The notes under the pieces are model-generated. The model did not search any database and had not been told where the DNA came from. It saw nothing but the letters and a program-made list of their open reading frames with translations. This document shows, in pieces, positions 26,826 to 35,573 of a DNA stretch of 59,040 nucleotides. The DNA is from Planctomycetaceae bacterium (lineage in GTDB: Bacteria > Planctomycetota > Planctomycetia > Pirellulales > Lacipirellulaceae). The translations under genes were made by a program, and so were the position numbers. Position 1 is the first letter of the stretch, and every line of letters starts with the position of its first letter. The DNA is taken from NCBI GenBank assembly GCA_002713555.1, contig PATG01000018.1:209559-268598 (forward strand), given 5' to 3'.

Positions 26826-29216
26826 ATGGATCGAAAGTATTCAGACCAGCTGGCTTGTCAGCTTTTTTTCAAGAGCCAATTTTTGTTTATCTTGACCTTG
26901 GTCTCGATAAATGTTGCTGTCCCATCCCTTTATGCCCAGTCCGAGGGGACAATTACTGCCAAACAAGTACGTTCGGCGATCTCTGGCGGTGTGAAGTACC
27001 TGCTCGATGAGCAAAATGTCAAACGGGGTACATGGAACGACATGGCTGGGTATCCAGGGGGTGTAACAGCTTTAGTGACATTGGCCCTTCTGAATGCAGG
27101 GGTGGAGCCGGATCATCCAAAAATTCAAAAAGCTCTCGACTATCTACGCAAGCTGGAACCCGAAAAAACATACAGTGTTGCATTGCGCACAATGGTGTTT
27201 TGTATTGCTACACCGAGGCGCGATTTGCCGACAATTCAAAAATATGTGAATTGGTTTGAAACCATACAAATGGAAGGTGGGCAGTGGTCTTATCCAAGAG
27301 TCGCAGGAGGCGATAACAGTAATTCTCAATTTGCCGTATTGGCCCTTCATGAGGCCGAGCGCGTGGGAGCGGTCGTCAATAAGGAGACATGGAAAAAAGC
27401 CCTTCAATACTGGAAGAGTTGCCAGACTCCGCGTGGATCATGGGGATACCAGAAAGGTTGGGAAAATGGTTTAGGCAGTATGACTTGCGCTGGCATTGCC
27501 GCAACGATTATTTGTAGCGGGCACGTGAATCCTCCAAATGCATTGATAGATAAAAGTCTTGTAAAATGCTGTCAGCCTCAGGAAGAAGACGATTCGCTCG
27601 AACTAGCACTCGACTGGCTTGCCAATAATTTTTCGGTTCGCCGAAATCCGGGGCGCCGTGGCATGGGGAATGTTTGGCATTATTACTACTTGTATGGCTT
27701 GGAACGTGTTGGACGTCTTACGACCCGCAGATTTATAGGGGAGTATGATTGGTATCGAGAGGGGGCGGAGTTTCTGGTTGGGCAACAAGATCCTTTTCGT
27801 CGTTCTTGGGTCGGTCAAAATCATGCAGAGGACAATCCCCATATAGCCACCTCTTTTGCACTACTGTTCTTGGCAAAGGGACGACGTCCCGTGTTGATGG
27901 CAAAGCTTGAGCATGGTCCTGGCGAAGATTGGAATAATCATCAAAGCGATGTTGCCAATCTTACGTCTCAAGCCGAGCAGCATTGGGGGCTTGATCTCAC
28001 ATGGCAAGTAATGGATCCCAAAAAAGCTTCGGTCGACGACTTGTTGCAAGCTCCCGTACTCTATCTGTCAGGAAGCCGTTCGCCTGATTTGGCAGGTACC
28101 GAAACAAAGATGCGAGATTATTTGGACCGTGGTGGATTTTTATTTGCTGAAGCATGCTGCATTGATGGGAGCCGGTTTGGAAAAGGCTTGCGTGCCTATC
28201 TGAAAAAAGTTTTCTCGGAACAGGAATACAAATTACGAAGAGCTGGTCCAGAGCATCCACTGTGGCGAGTTGAGCAATTGGTACGTCCTGAATCGCCCTA
28301 TGTCGGACGATTATGGACGGTCGAATATGGCTGTCGAACTTGCATCGTGTTTTCTGAAATCGATCTTTCATGTTATTGGGAGCTTTATGCTCAAGGGCGG
28401 CGTAATGACTTACCGCAAATCGTAGCGGATCGAATTTTAGACGCGAATGCTGTGGGATTGAATGTACTGGCCTATGCAACCAATCGAGAACCGAAAGGGA
28501 AGGAAACAGCATTTGTCAGTACAGGAGATCTTGTAGAATTCGATACTACGGGAAGTCGAGGTACGATACAGATTGCCAAACTGCAACATGGAGGTGGGTG
28601 CAACGATGCCCCGGGGGCGTTAACCAATCTACTGCGGGCTGCCGCACAAGGTGAGTTGCAACTGCGCATCAGTCCCCAGCAGTTCAACATTCGCGCAGAT
28701 GACAAGAGCTTGCCACGTTTTCACATGACCTTTATGCATGGACGGCATGATTTTCGTTTTACGGCTCAAGAAAGAGAATCTCTTGCTCGCTATCTCAAGA
28801 ATGGCGGCACACTGTTTGCAGATTCAATTTGCGCGAGTAAACAATTTGCAAAAGCCTTCCGCCGTGAAATACACGCTGTCCTGCCGGGGACCAGTCTAGA
28901 ACGCATTCCACCTGAATCTGTCCTATTTAGCAAAGCGGCAGGTGGGTTCGATATCCGGAAAGTAAGCCGTCGCGACCCGGTAGAGCAACAAGACGATCAA
29001 CCACTGCGAACCCGCGTTCGAGATGTAGAACCAGAATTAGAGGGCATTCAAATTGAGGGCCGCTGGGCAGTCATTTTTTCGCGCTACGATATTAGCTGCG
29101 CGTTGGAGCAGCATGAGTCCCTGGAGTGCCGTGGCTATTCGCGTGATGACGCGGCAAGAATCAGTCTTAATGTGTTGATGTACACGCTCAATCCGGATGT
29201 AGAAATAGTTCAGTGA
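26826..29216 (+). CDS. Secreted protein with terpenoid-cyclase-like toroid and two DUF4159 domains
   Basis: The 796-residue protein has a signal peptide (FLFILTLVSINVAVPSLYAQ). Residues about 45-350 form an alpha/alpha toroid of the prenyltransferase/squalene-cyclase type, with repeated GGVTALVTLALLNAG, GGQWSYPRV, NSNSQFAVLALHEA and GSWGYQKG segments. No DxDD catalytic motif is seen, so an enzyme role is doubtful. Residues about 370-560 and 600-795 are two DUF4159 domains (FLFAEACCIDGSRFGKGLR; TLFADSICASKQFAKAFRRE; HPLWR; IFSRYDISCALEQ). DUF4159 proteins are commonly linked with MoxR/BatA clusters in planctomycetes, as here, where the gene is divergent from that operon. It is probably periplasmic. 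Confidence 0.85.
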   Translation: MDRKYSDQLACQLFFKSQFLFILTLVSINVAVPSLYAQSEGTITAKQVRSAISGGVKYLLDEQNVKRGTWNDMAGYPGGVTALVTLALLNAGVEPDHPKIQKALDYLRKLEPEKTYSVALRTMVFCIATPRRDLPTIQKYVNWFETIQMEGGQWSYPRVAGGDNSNSQFAVLALHEAERVGAVVNKETWKKALQYWKSCQTPRGSWGYQKGWENGLGSMTCAGIAATIICSGHVNPPNALIDKSLVKCCQPQEEDDSLELALDWLANNFSVRRNPGRRGMGNVWHYYYLYGLERVGRLTTRRFIGEYDWYREGAEFLVGQQDPFRRSWVGQNHAEDNPHIATSFALLFLAKGRRPVLMAKLEHGPGEDWNNHQSDVANLTSQAEQHWGLDLTWQVMDPKKASVDDLLQAPVLYLSGSRSPDLAGTETKMRDYLDRGGFLFAEACCIDGSRFGKGLRAYLKKVFSEQEYKLRRAGPEHPLWRVEQLVRPESPYVGRLWTVEYGCRTCIVFSEIDLSCYWELYAQGRRNDLPQIVADRILDANAVGLNVLAYATNREPKGKETAFVSTGDLVEFDTTGSRGTIQIAKLQHGGGCNDAPGALTNLLRAAAQGELQLRISPQQFNIRADDKSLPRFHMTFMHGRHDFRFTAQERESLARYLKNGGTLFADSICASKQFAKAFRREIHAVLPGTSLERIPPESVLFSKAAGGFDIRKVSRRDPVEQQDDQPLRTRVRDVEPELEGIQIEGRWAVIFSRYDISCALEQHESLECRGYSRDDAARISLNVLMYTLNPDVEIVQ

Positions 29217-29303
29217 TGTGTTTATCAGATAGGCAAACAGTTGGCGTAATCTCCACACGCGCCGAGAGATTCACTCTGGGGATTATGGGGGTGATACTAA
29301 CAC

Positions 29304-30113
29304 TTGCTGTTGGTAAGCTGGGTCCTGGCAGCCGACCTTGAGGAGGTGGTCCGACAGTCTTTTGCAGCAACGCATCAAGGCTGGAGCAGCGATGAGGTGT
29401 TAGTACACGACCAGCGTAATCAAGAATTTCTTCAAGCTTGCCGGCGACAATTGTCTGGCGTTTCAGACCGCGAGTTCAATTGGGCTATGCTTAATCTACG
29501 TAAAGCAAAAAAGCTCCCGGGGAAGGTAACCAAGCGCAAAACCCACAAGCACGAAACGTATCACCATGCTGCAGAAATAGCAGCCCGTGAGATTGAAGAT
29601 CGTTATAAGCAAAATATAGATCGAGCCCTTTGTGATACAGCACTTCGGAAGGAATTTGATAAAGTGGCACTCATGTTGGCTCCCGAAATATCACCCTACT
29701 GACTCCGTAAGGCAGCACTCGCCTTGCGGAAATCACATCAGTTGAAACCTGAGTTGGTAGTGCGCATTGCGGATTGCGATCGCACAGTCAACACTTATGT
29801 ATTACGACAACTACAAAAGGATCATGAGCAGATTCCGGCACAACCGGGCATCTATTTATTTAGCGATGATAGTGGTTATCTTTATATTGGTGAAGCAGCC
29901 GACCTGCGAAAGCGTCTGAAAGATCACCTCTACCAGTCGGATCGACCCACACTAGCAAAGTACCTCATAGAACGTGCCAAGCAAGGCGGCCTGGTGCGTA
30001 TTGAGATTCATGCATTCGATTCTGATTCACCAGCAAAGCAGGTGTCGATGCGGAGAGCTTATGAATCGGAGTTGATCCGGAGTCGGAAACCCAGATTCAA
30101 TATCAGGCCCTGA
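29304..30113 (+). pseudogene. GIY-YIG nuclease-domain gene interrupted by an in-frame TGA
   Basis: The two open frames 29304-29702 and 29724-30113 are in the same frame, separated only by TGA at 29700-29702. Read through, they give one protein of about 269 residues. The N-terminal helical part carries DEVLVHDQRNQEFL, FNWAMLNLRKAKKLPG and HHAAEIAAREIEDRY. The C-terminal part is a GIY-YIG domain with PGIYLFSDDSGYLYIGEA, the catalytic Arg in LRKRLKDHL, and the Glu in YESELIRSRKPRFNI. I recall planctomycete proteins with both halves joined. The residues beside the stop (SPY then LRKAALALRK) fit a CGA-to-TGA change. The start is uncertain (TTG 29304 or GTG 29344). It could be a pseudogene, a read-through gene or a base error. 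Confidence 0.75.
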
Positions 30114-30164
30114 AGGAAACCAGGGTCCGCAGCTTCTACAATTTTGCCAGAACCTATCGATGGT

Positions 30165-30272
30165 TCAGTCTGTGTGGGGTAGGTGACGCACGATTTCTTC
30201 ACGTTCAGCTTCGAGCTCTTTGGTTATTAAATCATGTAATTTTGTCAGGCTGACAGTTTCAATTTTGGACAT
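30165..30272 (-). CDS. Possible 35-residue small protein
   Basis: In the 415-base gap before the DUF502 gene, the minus strand has ATG at 30272 and TGA at 30165, encoding MSKIETVSLTKLHDLITKEL and a further EAEREEIVRHLPHTD. The sequence is an amphipathic, charged helix with ordinary codon use. No ribosome-binding site is clear. It could be a genuine micro-protein or chance. The rest of the gap (30114-30164 and 30273-30528) shows nothing recognisable. Confidence 0.3.
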   Translation of the reverse strand: MSKIETVSLTKLHDLITKELEAEREEIVRHLPHTD

Positions 30273-30528
30273 GGTGAAGGTACTTTCGAATAAAAACAGG
30301 GTGAAATAGGGGGCAGGGGTTTCACCTTGCTAAGCGGAATGCGGCACCTGTTGTTACAAGAAAAAGAGTGACTAGGATATTTTTCTATCGTGGACAAGGC
30401 CGAAACACACTCCGAACCTAATCCCAAATCCCTCTCTTCCATCATCGTGGCGGGGGCTTGGTTTCTCTAGCAGGCCCGGACTGGATCAAATATGCGGGAG
30501 AGATCGTTGCAAAAATACCCCCGGGAGG

Positions 30529-31170
30529 CTATTCACGGGAGTGATTCTCGGGTTGTGCATTGCCTGAATGAACGGATGCCAATAACTCTTCAGAAGAGCG
30601 CCCCAATCGTTCGCAGATTGCCGCCGTTTCATTAAAATCAACGTCCAAAGGCTGGATTCGGTCTGGCTCGACCAGAGCTATTGACCCAATCCAGGGATCC
30701 GGGGACCCGGGTAAATAAACAATTACCAGTCCACGTTCCGTGCGACCTGCCTCATAACCAATGCGGATCATATCGTTAAGTTTCAGAGTGACAGGCAGCA
30801 GAGAAGGCGCTAGTTCATCGCCACCGAGATTGCCAGCTACAATATCTTTGTAGATCGCGTATTTGGGGTAGACCATCACAATATTTTTTTCAAGCGACTT
30901 AGAGAATTTTTTCGCAAGGGCTCGTTGTGCGGCCAAGCCGCATAAAAAGAAGAGAGCAAGGAGAATCAAGAGCGTGATTGAGATTATCAGCGAAATACTT
31001 ATGAAACTGGTTGCACGTAAGTGTTCTTTGAGTGGCTCGTAGATCAAAAGTGCGAACGAATAGAGGTACCCTAAGAGAGCACCGATCGCCACTACGGGTA
31101 AAAGAAAAATCAGCCCCCCAATGGCGGTAGTTTTAAGAAAACCATAAGTATTGGCAACTTGTTCTTTCAT
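30529..31170 (-). CDS. DUF502 family membrane protein
   Basis: The 213-residue protein has two N-terminal transmembrane helices (GFLKTTAIGGLIFLLPVVAIGALLG-type and ISLIISITLLILLALFFLCGLA), the feature of DUF502. A soluble beta-rich domain follows with IVMVYPKYAIYKDIVAGNLGG-type sequence, then TLKLNDMIRIGYEAGR, GLVIVYLPGSPDPWIGSI and VEPDRIQPLDVDFNE. DUF502 proteins are widespread inner-membrane proteins of unknown function; the plant homologues are LIKE-COV proteins. It stands as a single gene on the minus strand. Confidence 0.85.
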   Translation of the reverse strand: MKEQVANTYGFLKTTAIGGLIFLLPVVAIGALLGYLYSFALLIYEPLKEHLRATSFISISLIISITLLILLALFFLCGLAAQRALAKKFSKSLEKNIVMVYPKYAIYKDIVAGNLGGDELAPSLLPVTLKLNDMIRIGYEAGRTERGLVIVYLPGSPDPWIGSIALVEPDRIQPLDVDFNETAAICERLGRSSEELLASVHSGNAQPENHSRE

Positions 31171-31670
31171 GATCTAACCGTAGGGCTTCAAGATGGATCC
31201 ATTAAATTTGGTGTCGTTGTGTATTCGCATGCTAAGGGTGTCTCATTCAGCTCTCGGCGGGGAAGAGTTGATTGCCCAGCTTGGAAAGAAGATTTTTGAT
31301 TTTTGGCAAAGCTGCCAGTGTGGCTTGCTCACCAACGGAGGCCAGCTCATGTGTTTTAGAAAATGCAGTTTAGTTGCAATTGAATCTTCCGTCAAAGAGA
31401 TCAGGATTCGTTAGCAAGGTGGGCAGAGTCATTCAGACGCGATGAACAGTGGAGTGTAGGGATTAGTAAAAAAAGTTGTCAGGATAGTATCCGTATTGGG
31501 GAGCAGCCTCTAAGGTGTCGAAGAATAAAGATCGATTCGTCAGATTGTTTTTCCGTAGCACAGCGCAGGCTGGCTACAATTGGGATTTGGCTGTTTCTAG
31601 CATGCCGGAGGGTTGTTGTAGTCTTTCGTAGAGTTCTCTACAAAAGCAGATTAGTATCCACAGGAATTGC
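31171..31670. other. Intergenic region upstream of the adenylate cyclase gene
   Basis: Five hundred bases hold no supported gene. A 73-codon frame at 31193-31414 starts with ATG but shows no family resemblance, no signal peptide and no ribosome-binding site. A small hairpin GTAGAG-TTC-TCTAC lies at about 31628-31641, just ahead of the cyclase. Confidence 0.4.
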
Positions 31671-32924
31671 ATGTCCACAAAAAATAAATCTTTGGCAATT
31701 GAGAAGATTCGTAGCAAATTGGGGACGACACTCAATGCGCCTAAGAATGTGGATAGGTACGATTATCGTACCTACTATTCTATGCTAATCGCGAATTTCA
31801 TGGCGCTGTTGCTGCACTTGTCATGGGTTTTTGTATTTCGCCATTATGATTTTTATACATTGAGTTGGATCAATGTCGGCAGTGTAATGATTTGGATCCT
31901 CAACATCACGATTCTCTGTCGATGGGGCGCTGTGCTTACCGCTGTTGTCATCGGCTCTACAGAAGTCGTCGGCCATCAGGCATTGGCTATTTACTACCTG
32001 GGATGGGGTTATGGATTTCAGTACTACCTGCTAGTGATTGTCGCCTTTGTATTCATGATGAATTTCCGATCGATGTACATACCGGCAATCCTGTTCGCCG
32101 TTTGCCTGGTGTCCTTTCTGGGATTTTATTACGAAGTCCGATTTTGGCTAGAACCACACATAATCCTGGGGCCACTCGTTCAAGAAGTTTTCCAGATAGC
32201 CAATGTGACGAGTGCCTTTACCATTCTGGCAATTATGTCGTACGTCTACAGTGAGGCAGCGCGCAATGCAGAAGCCAAGTTGGCTTTGGAGAGAGAAAAG
32301 TCAGAAAATCTACTTCTGAATATCTTGCCCGTGTCCATTGCCCAACGACTTAAAGAAGACAATCGTGTCATCGCAGATCACTTTGAATCGGCCACCGTTT
32401 TGTTTTCGGACATAGTAGGCTTTACCGCTATGTCAGAGAGAATCACCCCGACTCAATTAGTAGATAGACTGAATCTTGTATTTTCGGCATTCGATGATCT
32501 GGTCGAAAAACATGGACTTGAAAAGATCAAGACGATTGGTGACGCTTACATGGTTGCTGGTGGATTTCCGGACTTGCGGGACGGTCATGCCAAAGACGTT
32601 TCGGCACTGGCACTCGACATGTTGCAGGTGCTCGAAGAATGCAATTGTGATGTGGACGAATCGATTAATATTCGTATTGGTATCCACACAGGACCAGCCG
32701 TGGCGGGTGTGATTGGCATCAAAAAGTTTGCCTACGATGTGTGGGGCGACACGGTTAACACGGCGAGTCGAATGGAGTCGAGTGGTTCGCCAGGTCGTAT
32801 CCAGATTTCTGAGCAGGTTGCCAAATTGCTAGATGGAGAATTTGAAATAGAGGAACGCGGGACAATCGAAATCAAGGGCAAGGGTCGTATGAAAACCTAC
32901 TGGTTACTAGGCCGCCATTCTTAA
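31671..32924 (+). CDS. Membrane-bound class III adenylate cyclase
   Basis: The protein (417 aa) makes cyclic AMP from ATP. The N-terminal 200 residues hold about six transmembrane helices (for example YYSMLIANFMALLLHLSWVF and YYLLVIVAFVFMMNF), then a short signalling helix with NLLLNILPVSIAQRLKE. The catalytic domain (about residues 235-415) is complete. Metal Asp residues are in VLFSDIVGFTAMS and KTIGDAYMVAGGF, the transition-state Asn/Arg are in VNTASRMESSG, and the purine-selecting residues are Lys (EKIKTIGD) and Asp (YDVWGD), which indicate ATP rather than GTP. The start at 31671 follows CAGGA at about eight bases. It appears monocistronic. The input signal sensed by the membrane domain is unknown. 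Confidence 0.9.
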   Translation: MSTKNKSLAIEKIRSKLGTTLNAPKNVDRYDYRTYYSMLIANFMALLLHLSWVFVFRHYDFYTLSWINVGSVMIWILNITILCRWGAVLTAVVIGSTEVVGHQALAIYYLGWGYGFQYYLLVIVAFVFMMNFRSMYIPAILFAVCLVSFLGFYYEVRFWLEPHIILGPLVQEVFQIANVTSAFTILAIMSYVYSEAARNAEAKLALEREKSENLLLNILPVSIAQRLKEDNRVIADHFESATVLFSDIVGFTAMSERITPTQLVDRLNLVFSAFDDLVEKHGLEKIKTIGDAYMVAGGFPDLRDGHAKDVSALALDMLQVLEECNCDVDESINIRIGIHTGPAVAGVIGIKKFAYDVWGDTVNTASRMESSGSPGRIQISEQVAKLLDGEFEIEERGTIEIKGKGRMKTYWLLGRHS

Positions 32925-33076
32925 AGCCTTCATTCTAAAGATGGTCGACCCAACCTAGGACAGAAGTCTGGAGACATCTGCTACGGCAAGAATGATGGCG
33001 CTATCGTATTCCTAGTTCATTTAGATCACACTGCGGAGTTGGGTGCAATTCTCCACCCCAGTTGCTTCTAGGTTGT

Positions 33077-35269
33077 TCACTTGTGGCGATCTACCAACGG
33101 AATTAAAATCGGCAAGACCAGTAGATTACCGACTAAGCCGCCGATCATCGACAAGCTGACGAGAGCCCCGAAGTAGATCGTAGGTACAAATTGGCTGTAG
33201 CAGAGTGTTGTGAATCCTATGACAAGGGCTAACGTGGCAAAGACGGCTGCCCGACCTACTGTTGTTTGCACGGAATGCAGCGCTTCCGCGCGTGAAGTAC
33301 CCATGCGACGTGACCGTTGATAAGAAATCACATAGTGGATAGAACCGTCGACCGACAACCCGAGTGATACGGCTGCAATCATGGCTGCCCCCATATTTAC
33401 CGGCACACCAATCCATCCCATAGCGCCAAATAATAACAGGACTGGCAGAGAATTGGGGATGAGTGTGACCAAGGCAAGCCCCAAATTGCGAAAGGCAACA
33501 GACATCATCAAAAAAATTGCCACCGCAGCGATTCCAAACGTGAGCCATTGATCTCGCAACAGGCTTTCGATGAGTTCATTTAAGAGCACGTAGTATCCAG
33601 TGATTTGGGCTGTAGGAAATTCTTCACGCGCTATGCTTTCAACTTGCCGTATCATGTGTGTTTTTTGGGCAGCTTCCAGACGTTCGGGGGAACGGAGTAG
33701 GATGCGTAATTGCGAGTTTTTACCATCCTGGGAAGACTGATAAATAGCATCGACAAATTCTGGAAGTCGGACACACATAAGTGACAGGGCTGGACGAATA
33801 GCCAATTCACCCCCAAAGGGAAGATTTGCCAGGCCATTGACACTCGCATCGAGCACACTTGCTAGTGAGATTGCTTTGTTAAGTTCTGGGACTTGAGCAA
33901 GGATTTTTTCTTGCAAATGGATAATGGTCTCAAGGTATTGTTTGTTGAGGGGCTCTGGAGCAGGCAATACGATGTCCCACACACCCGCACCCCCAAAATT
34001 CTTTTCGACAAATTGATAACTCTCAACAAGAGGACTCCCTTCACGAAAGTTTCGTGTAAAGTCAGTTTCTCGTTCCAAGTGACTACAACCCCAAATTGCA
34101 AAACCACAGGCGATAGTGCCCAGCCACATCAGGGATCGAGTATGGCGATTTGACCAATTCAGCAGGTGGCCTAAGAATTTTTTGAGCGAGATTTCACCCG
34201 TTGCGGGAGGTGTCGTTGAGGACGAATTACCCAGCAAGACAATTCCAGGAACAGCGAGTGCCGCACTTCCAAGTACCATGATGCTGCCGATGGCCATCAT
34301 CAGACCAAAGTCATGTACGGGCCCTACACGAGATATCATGAGTGCTGCAAAGCCGGCAGCATCTGTCAAACAGGCAAAAAGCACAGGCATTGCCAATAGT
34401 TTTCCCACTTGAAGCATTGCTTCGACAGGTTCGCAATCTTGTGATAAGGCATCGCGGTAGCGGACAATCACATGGATGACTGTTGCGACACCAATCACTG
34501 TGACAATTGCTGCCAACATGGAGCTTACCATGCTTAATTGCAAATCCAGAACTACCAGCGTACTGCGTGTTAATGCGAGAGTCATTTGGACAACGACCAG
34601 AGGTAGTACGAGCCAACGGATTTTTCGAAAACAGGCGAGAATGGTAACCAGTAGGAGTAGCGTACACCAGGTATTAAGTCGTCGGCCATCCACCTCCAGC
34701 AGATCGAAAGCTTCTTCAATGAGAACTGGCTCACCGACCAAAGCACCATGGGGCAGGGTATTTATCACCGAACGCAATTGTTGGAGAGTTTTGCGTCTTG
34801 GTGGATCCTTTTCGGTCGGGCGTGCGAGTAGGCATACGATTCCAGCAGCATCAAGGGCTCGGTTATGTGTGTACCCAGAAAAGACTTCACGTAATCGCGC
34901 GCCGCGTCCTGTATTCGAAAAATCAGCTGCTCCAGGAGGATCATGTAACGATATGGCTGCAACGATACCTGGGATGTCACGCACTTGCTCTGTCAATTCT
35001 TGGATCCGCTGCAACCCCTTTTTGCTAGTAAGTTCTGGATCCGAATAAATGGCAATGGCAATTTCATGTTCGCCAAAGTTTTTTTGCAATGCGCGATAAG
35101 GTTTCAATATGGGGTCGTTTGCTGCAAACATGTGCTCGATCGAGCGGTCAAGTTGTAGCTGCGTTCCCAAATAGGCGGCCCCAATGGACAGCACAATCCC
35201 AAATCCCAAGAGCCTCACGCGTTGCGCAATCAACCATTGAACAAGCTGGGCGATGTGGGATTCAACCAT
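33077..35269 (-). CDS. MMPL/RND-superfamily membrane transporter
   Basis: From ATG at 35269 the protein has 730 residues; the open frame runs further upstream without homology. It has the RND half-molecule duplication: one N-terminal helix (VRLLGFGIVLSIGAAYLGTQL), a periplasmic loop (FGEHEIAIAIYSDPEL), a five-to-six helix bundle with MLAAIVTVIGVATVIHVIVRYRD-like sequence, then a second helix, loop (FTRNFREGSPLVESYQFVEKNFGG) and bundle with GAAMIAAVSLGLSVDGSIHY. The FGG and GLSVDGSIH segments are typical of MMPL proteins that export lipids or hopanoids. The substrate is unknown. It is divergent from the LptD-like gene, so a joint role in envelope lipid transport is possible. Confidence 0.88.
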   Translation of the reverse strand: MVESHIAQLVQWLIAQRVRLLGFGIVLSIGAAYLGTQLQLDRSIEHMFAANDPILKPYRALQKNFGEHEIAIAIYSDPELTSKKGLQRIQELTEQVRDIPGIVAAISLHDPPGAADFSNTGRGARLREVFSGYTHNRALDAAGIVCLLARPTEKDPPRRKTLQQLRSVINTLPHGALVGEPVLIEEAFDLLEVDGRRLNTWCTLLLLVTILACFRKIRWLVLPLVVVQMTLALTRSTLVVLDLQLSMVSSMLAAIVTVIGVATVIHVIVRYRDALSQDCEPVEAMLQVGKLLAMPVLFACLTDAAGFAALMISRVGPVHDFGLMMAIGSIMVLGSAALAVPGIVLLGNSSSTTPPATGEISLKKFLGHLLNWSNRHTRSLMWLGTIACGFAIWGCSHLERETDFTRNFREGSPLVESYQFVEKNFGGAGVWDIVLPAPEPLNKQYLETIIHLQEKILAQVPELNKAISLASVLDASVNGLANLPFGGELAIRPALSLMCVRLPEFVDAIYQSSQDGKNSQLRILLRSPERLEAAQKTHMIRQVESIAREEFPTAQITGYYVLLNELIESLLRDQWLTFGIAAVAIFLMMSVAFRNLGLALVTLIPNSLPVLLLFGAMGWIGVPVNMGAAMIAAVSLGLSVDGSIHYVISYQRSRRMGTSRAEALHSVQTTVGRAAVFATLALVIGFTTLCYSQFVPTIYFGALVSLSMIGGLVGNLLVLPILIPLVDRHK

Positions 35270-35573
35270 GGAACACGGATGGGAAGGAGTCGGATGCAGC
35301 GCTAAGGGGTTTGTGAAATCGGCGACATTCCCAACAAAGGGCACTGCTAGCATCCTCAAGAGCTTAAAACTTGAGGCGTAAAGGCATACATCATAACAAC
35401 TTATGTCGCGAAGCAAGAGCCCTAAGGTGCCTTGACCCATGCGGATTACGGACCCTATACTTCGCGGCCCAAATGGGAGGGCAAAAATTTTCGTAACCTA
35501 TAGTCCTGCTTGTTGTTGTGCGCGCTGATGTGTTGGTGAATTGGCGGGCCCAGCAATGGGTGAATGTAGGTAG

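Noticed and set aside
29700..29702. TGA as a selenocysteine codon in the GIY-YIG gene
   Set aside because: The position is not a catalytic Cys, no SECIS-like stem was evident just downstream, and a CGA-to-TGA change explains it more simply.
31193..31414. 73-codon frame upstream of the adenylate cyclase
   Set aside because: No domain, signal peptide, ribosome-binding site or operon link; composition looks like chance.
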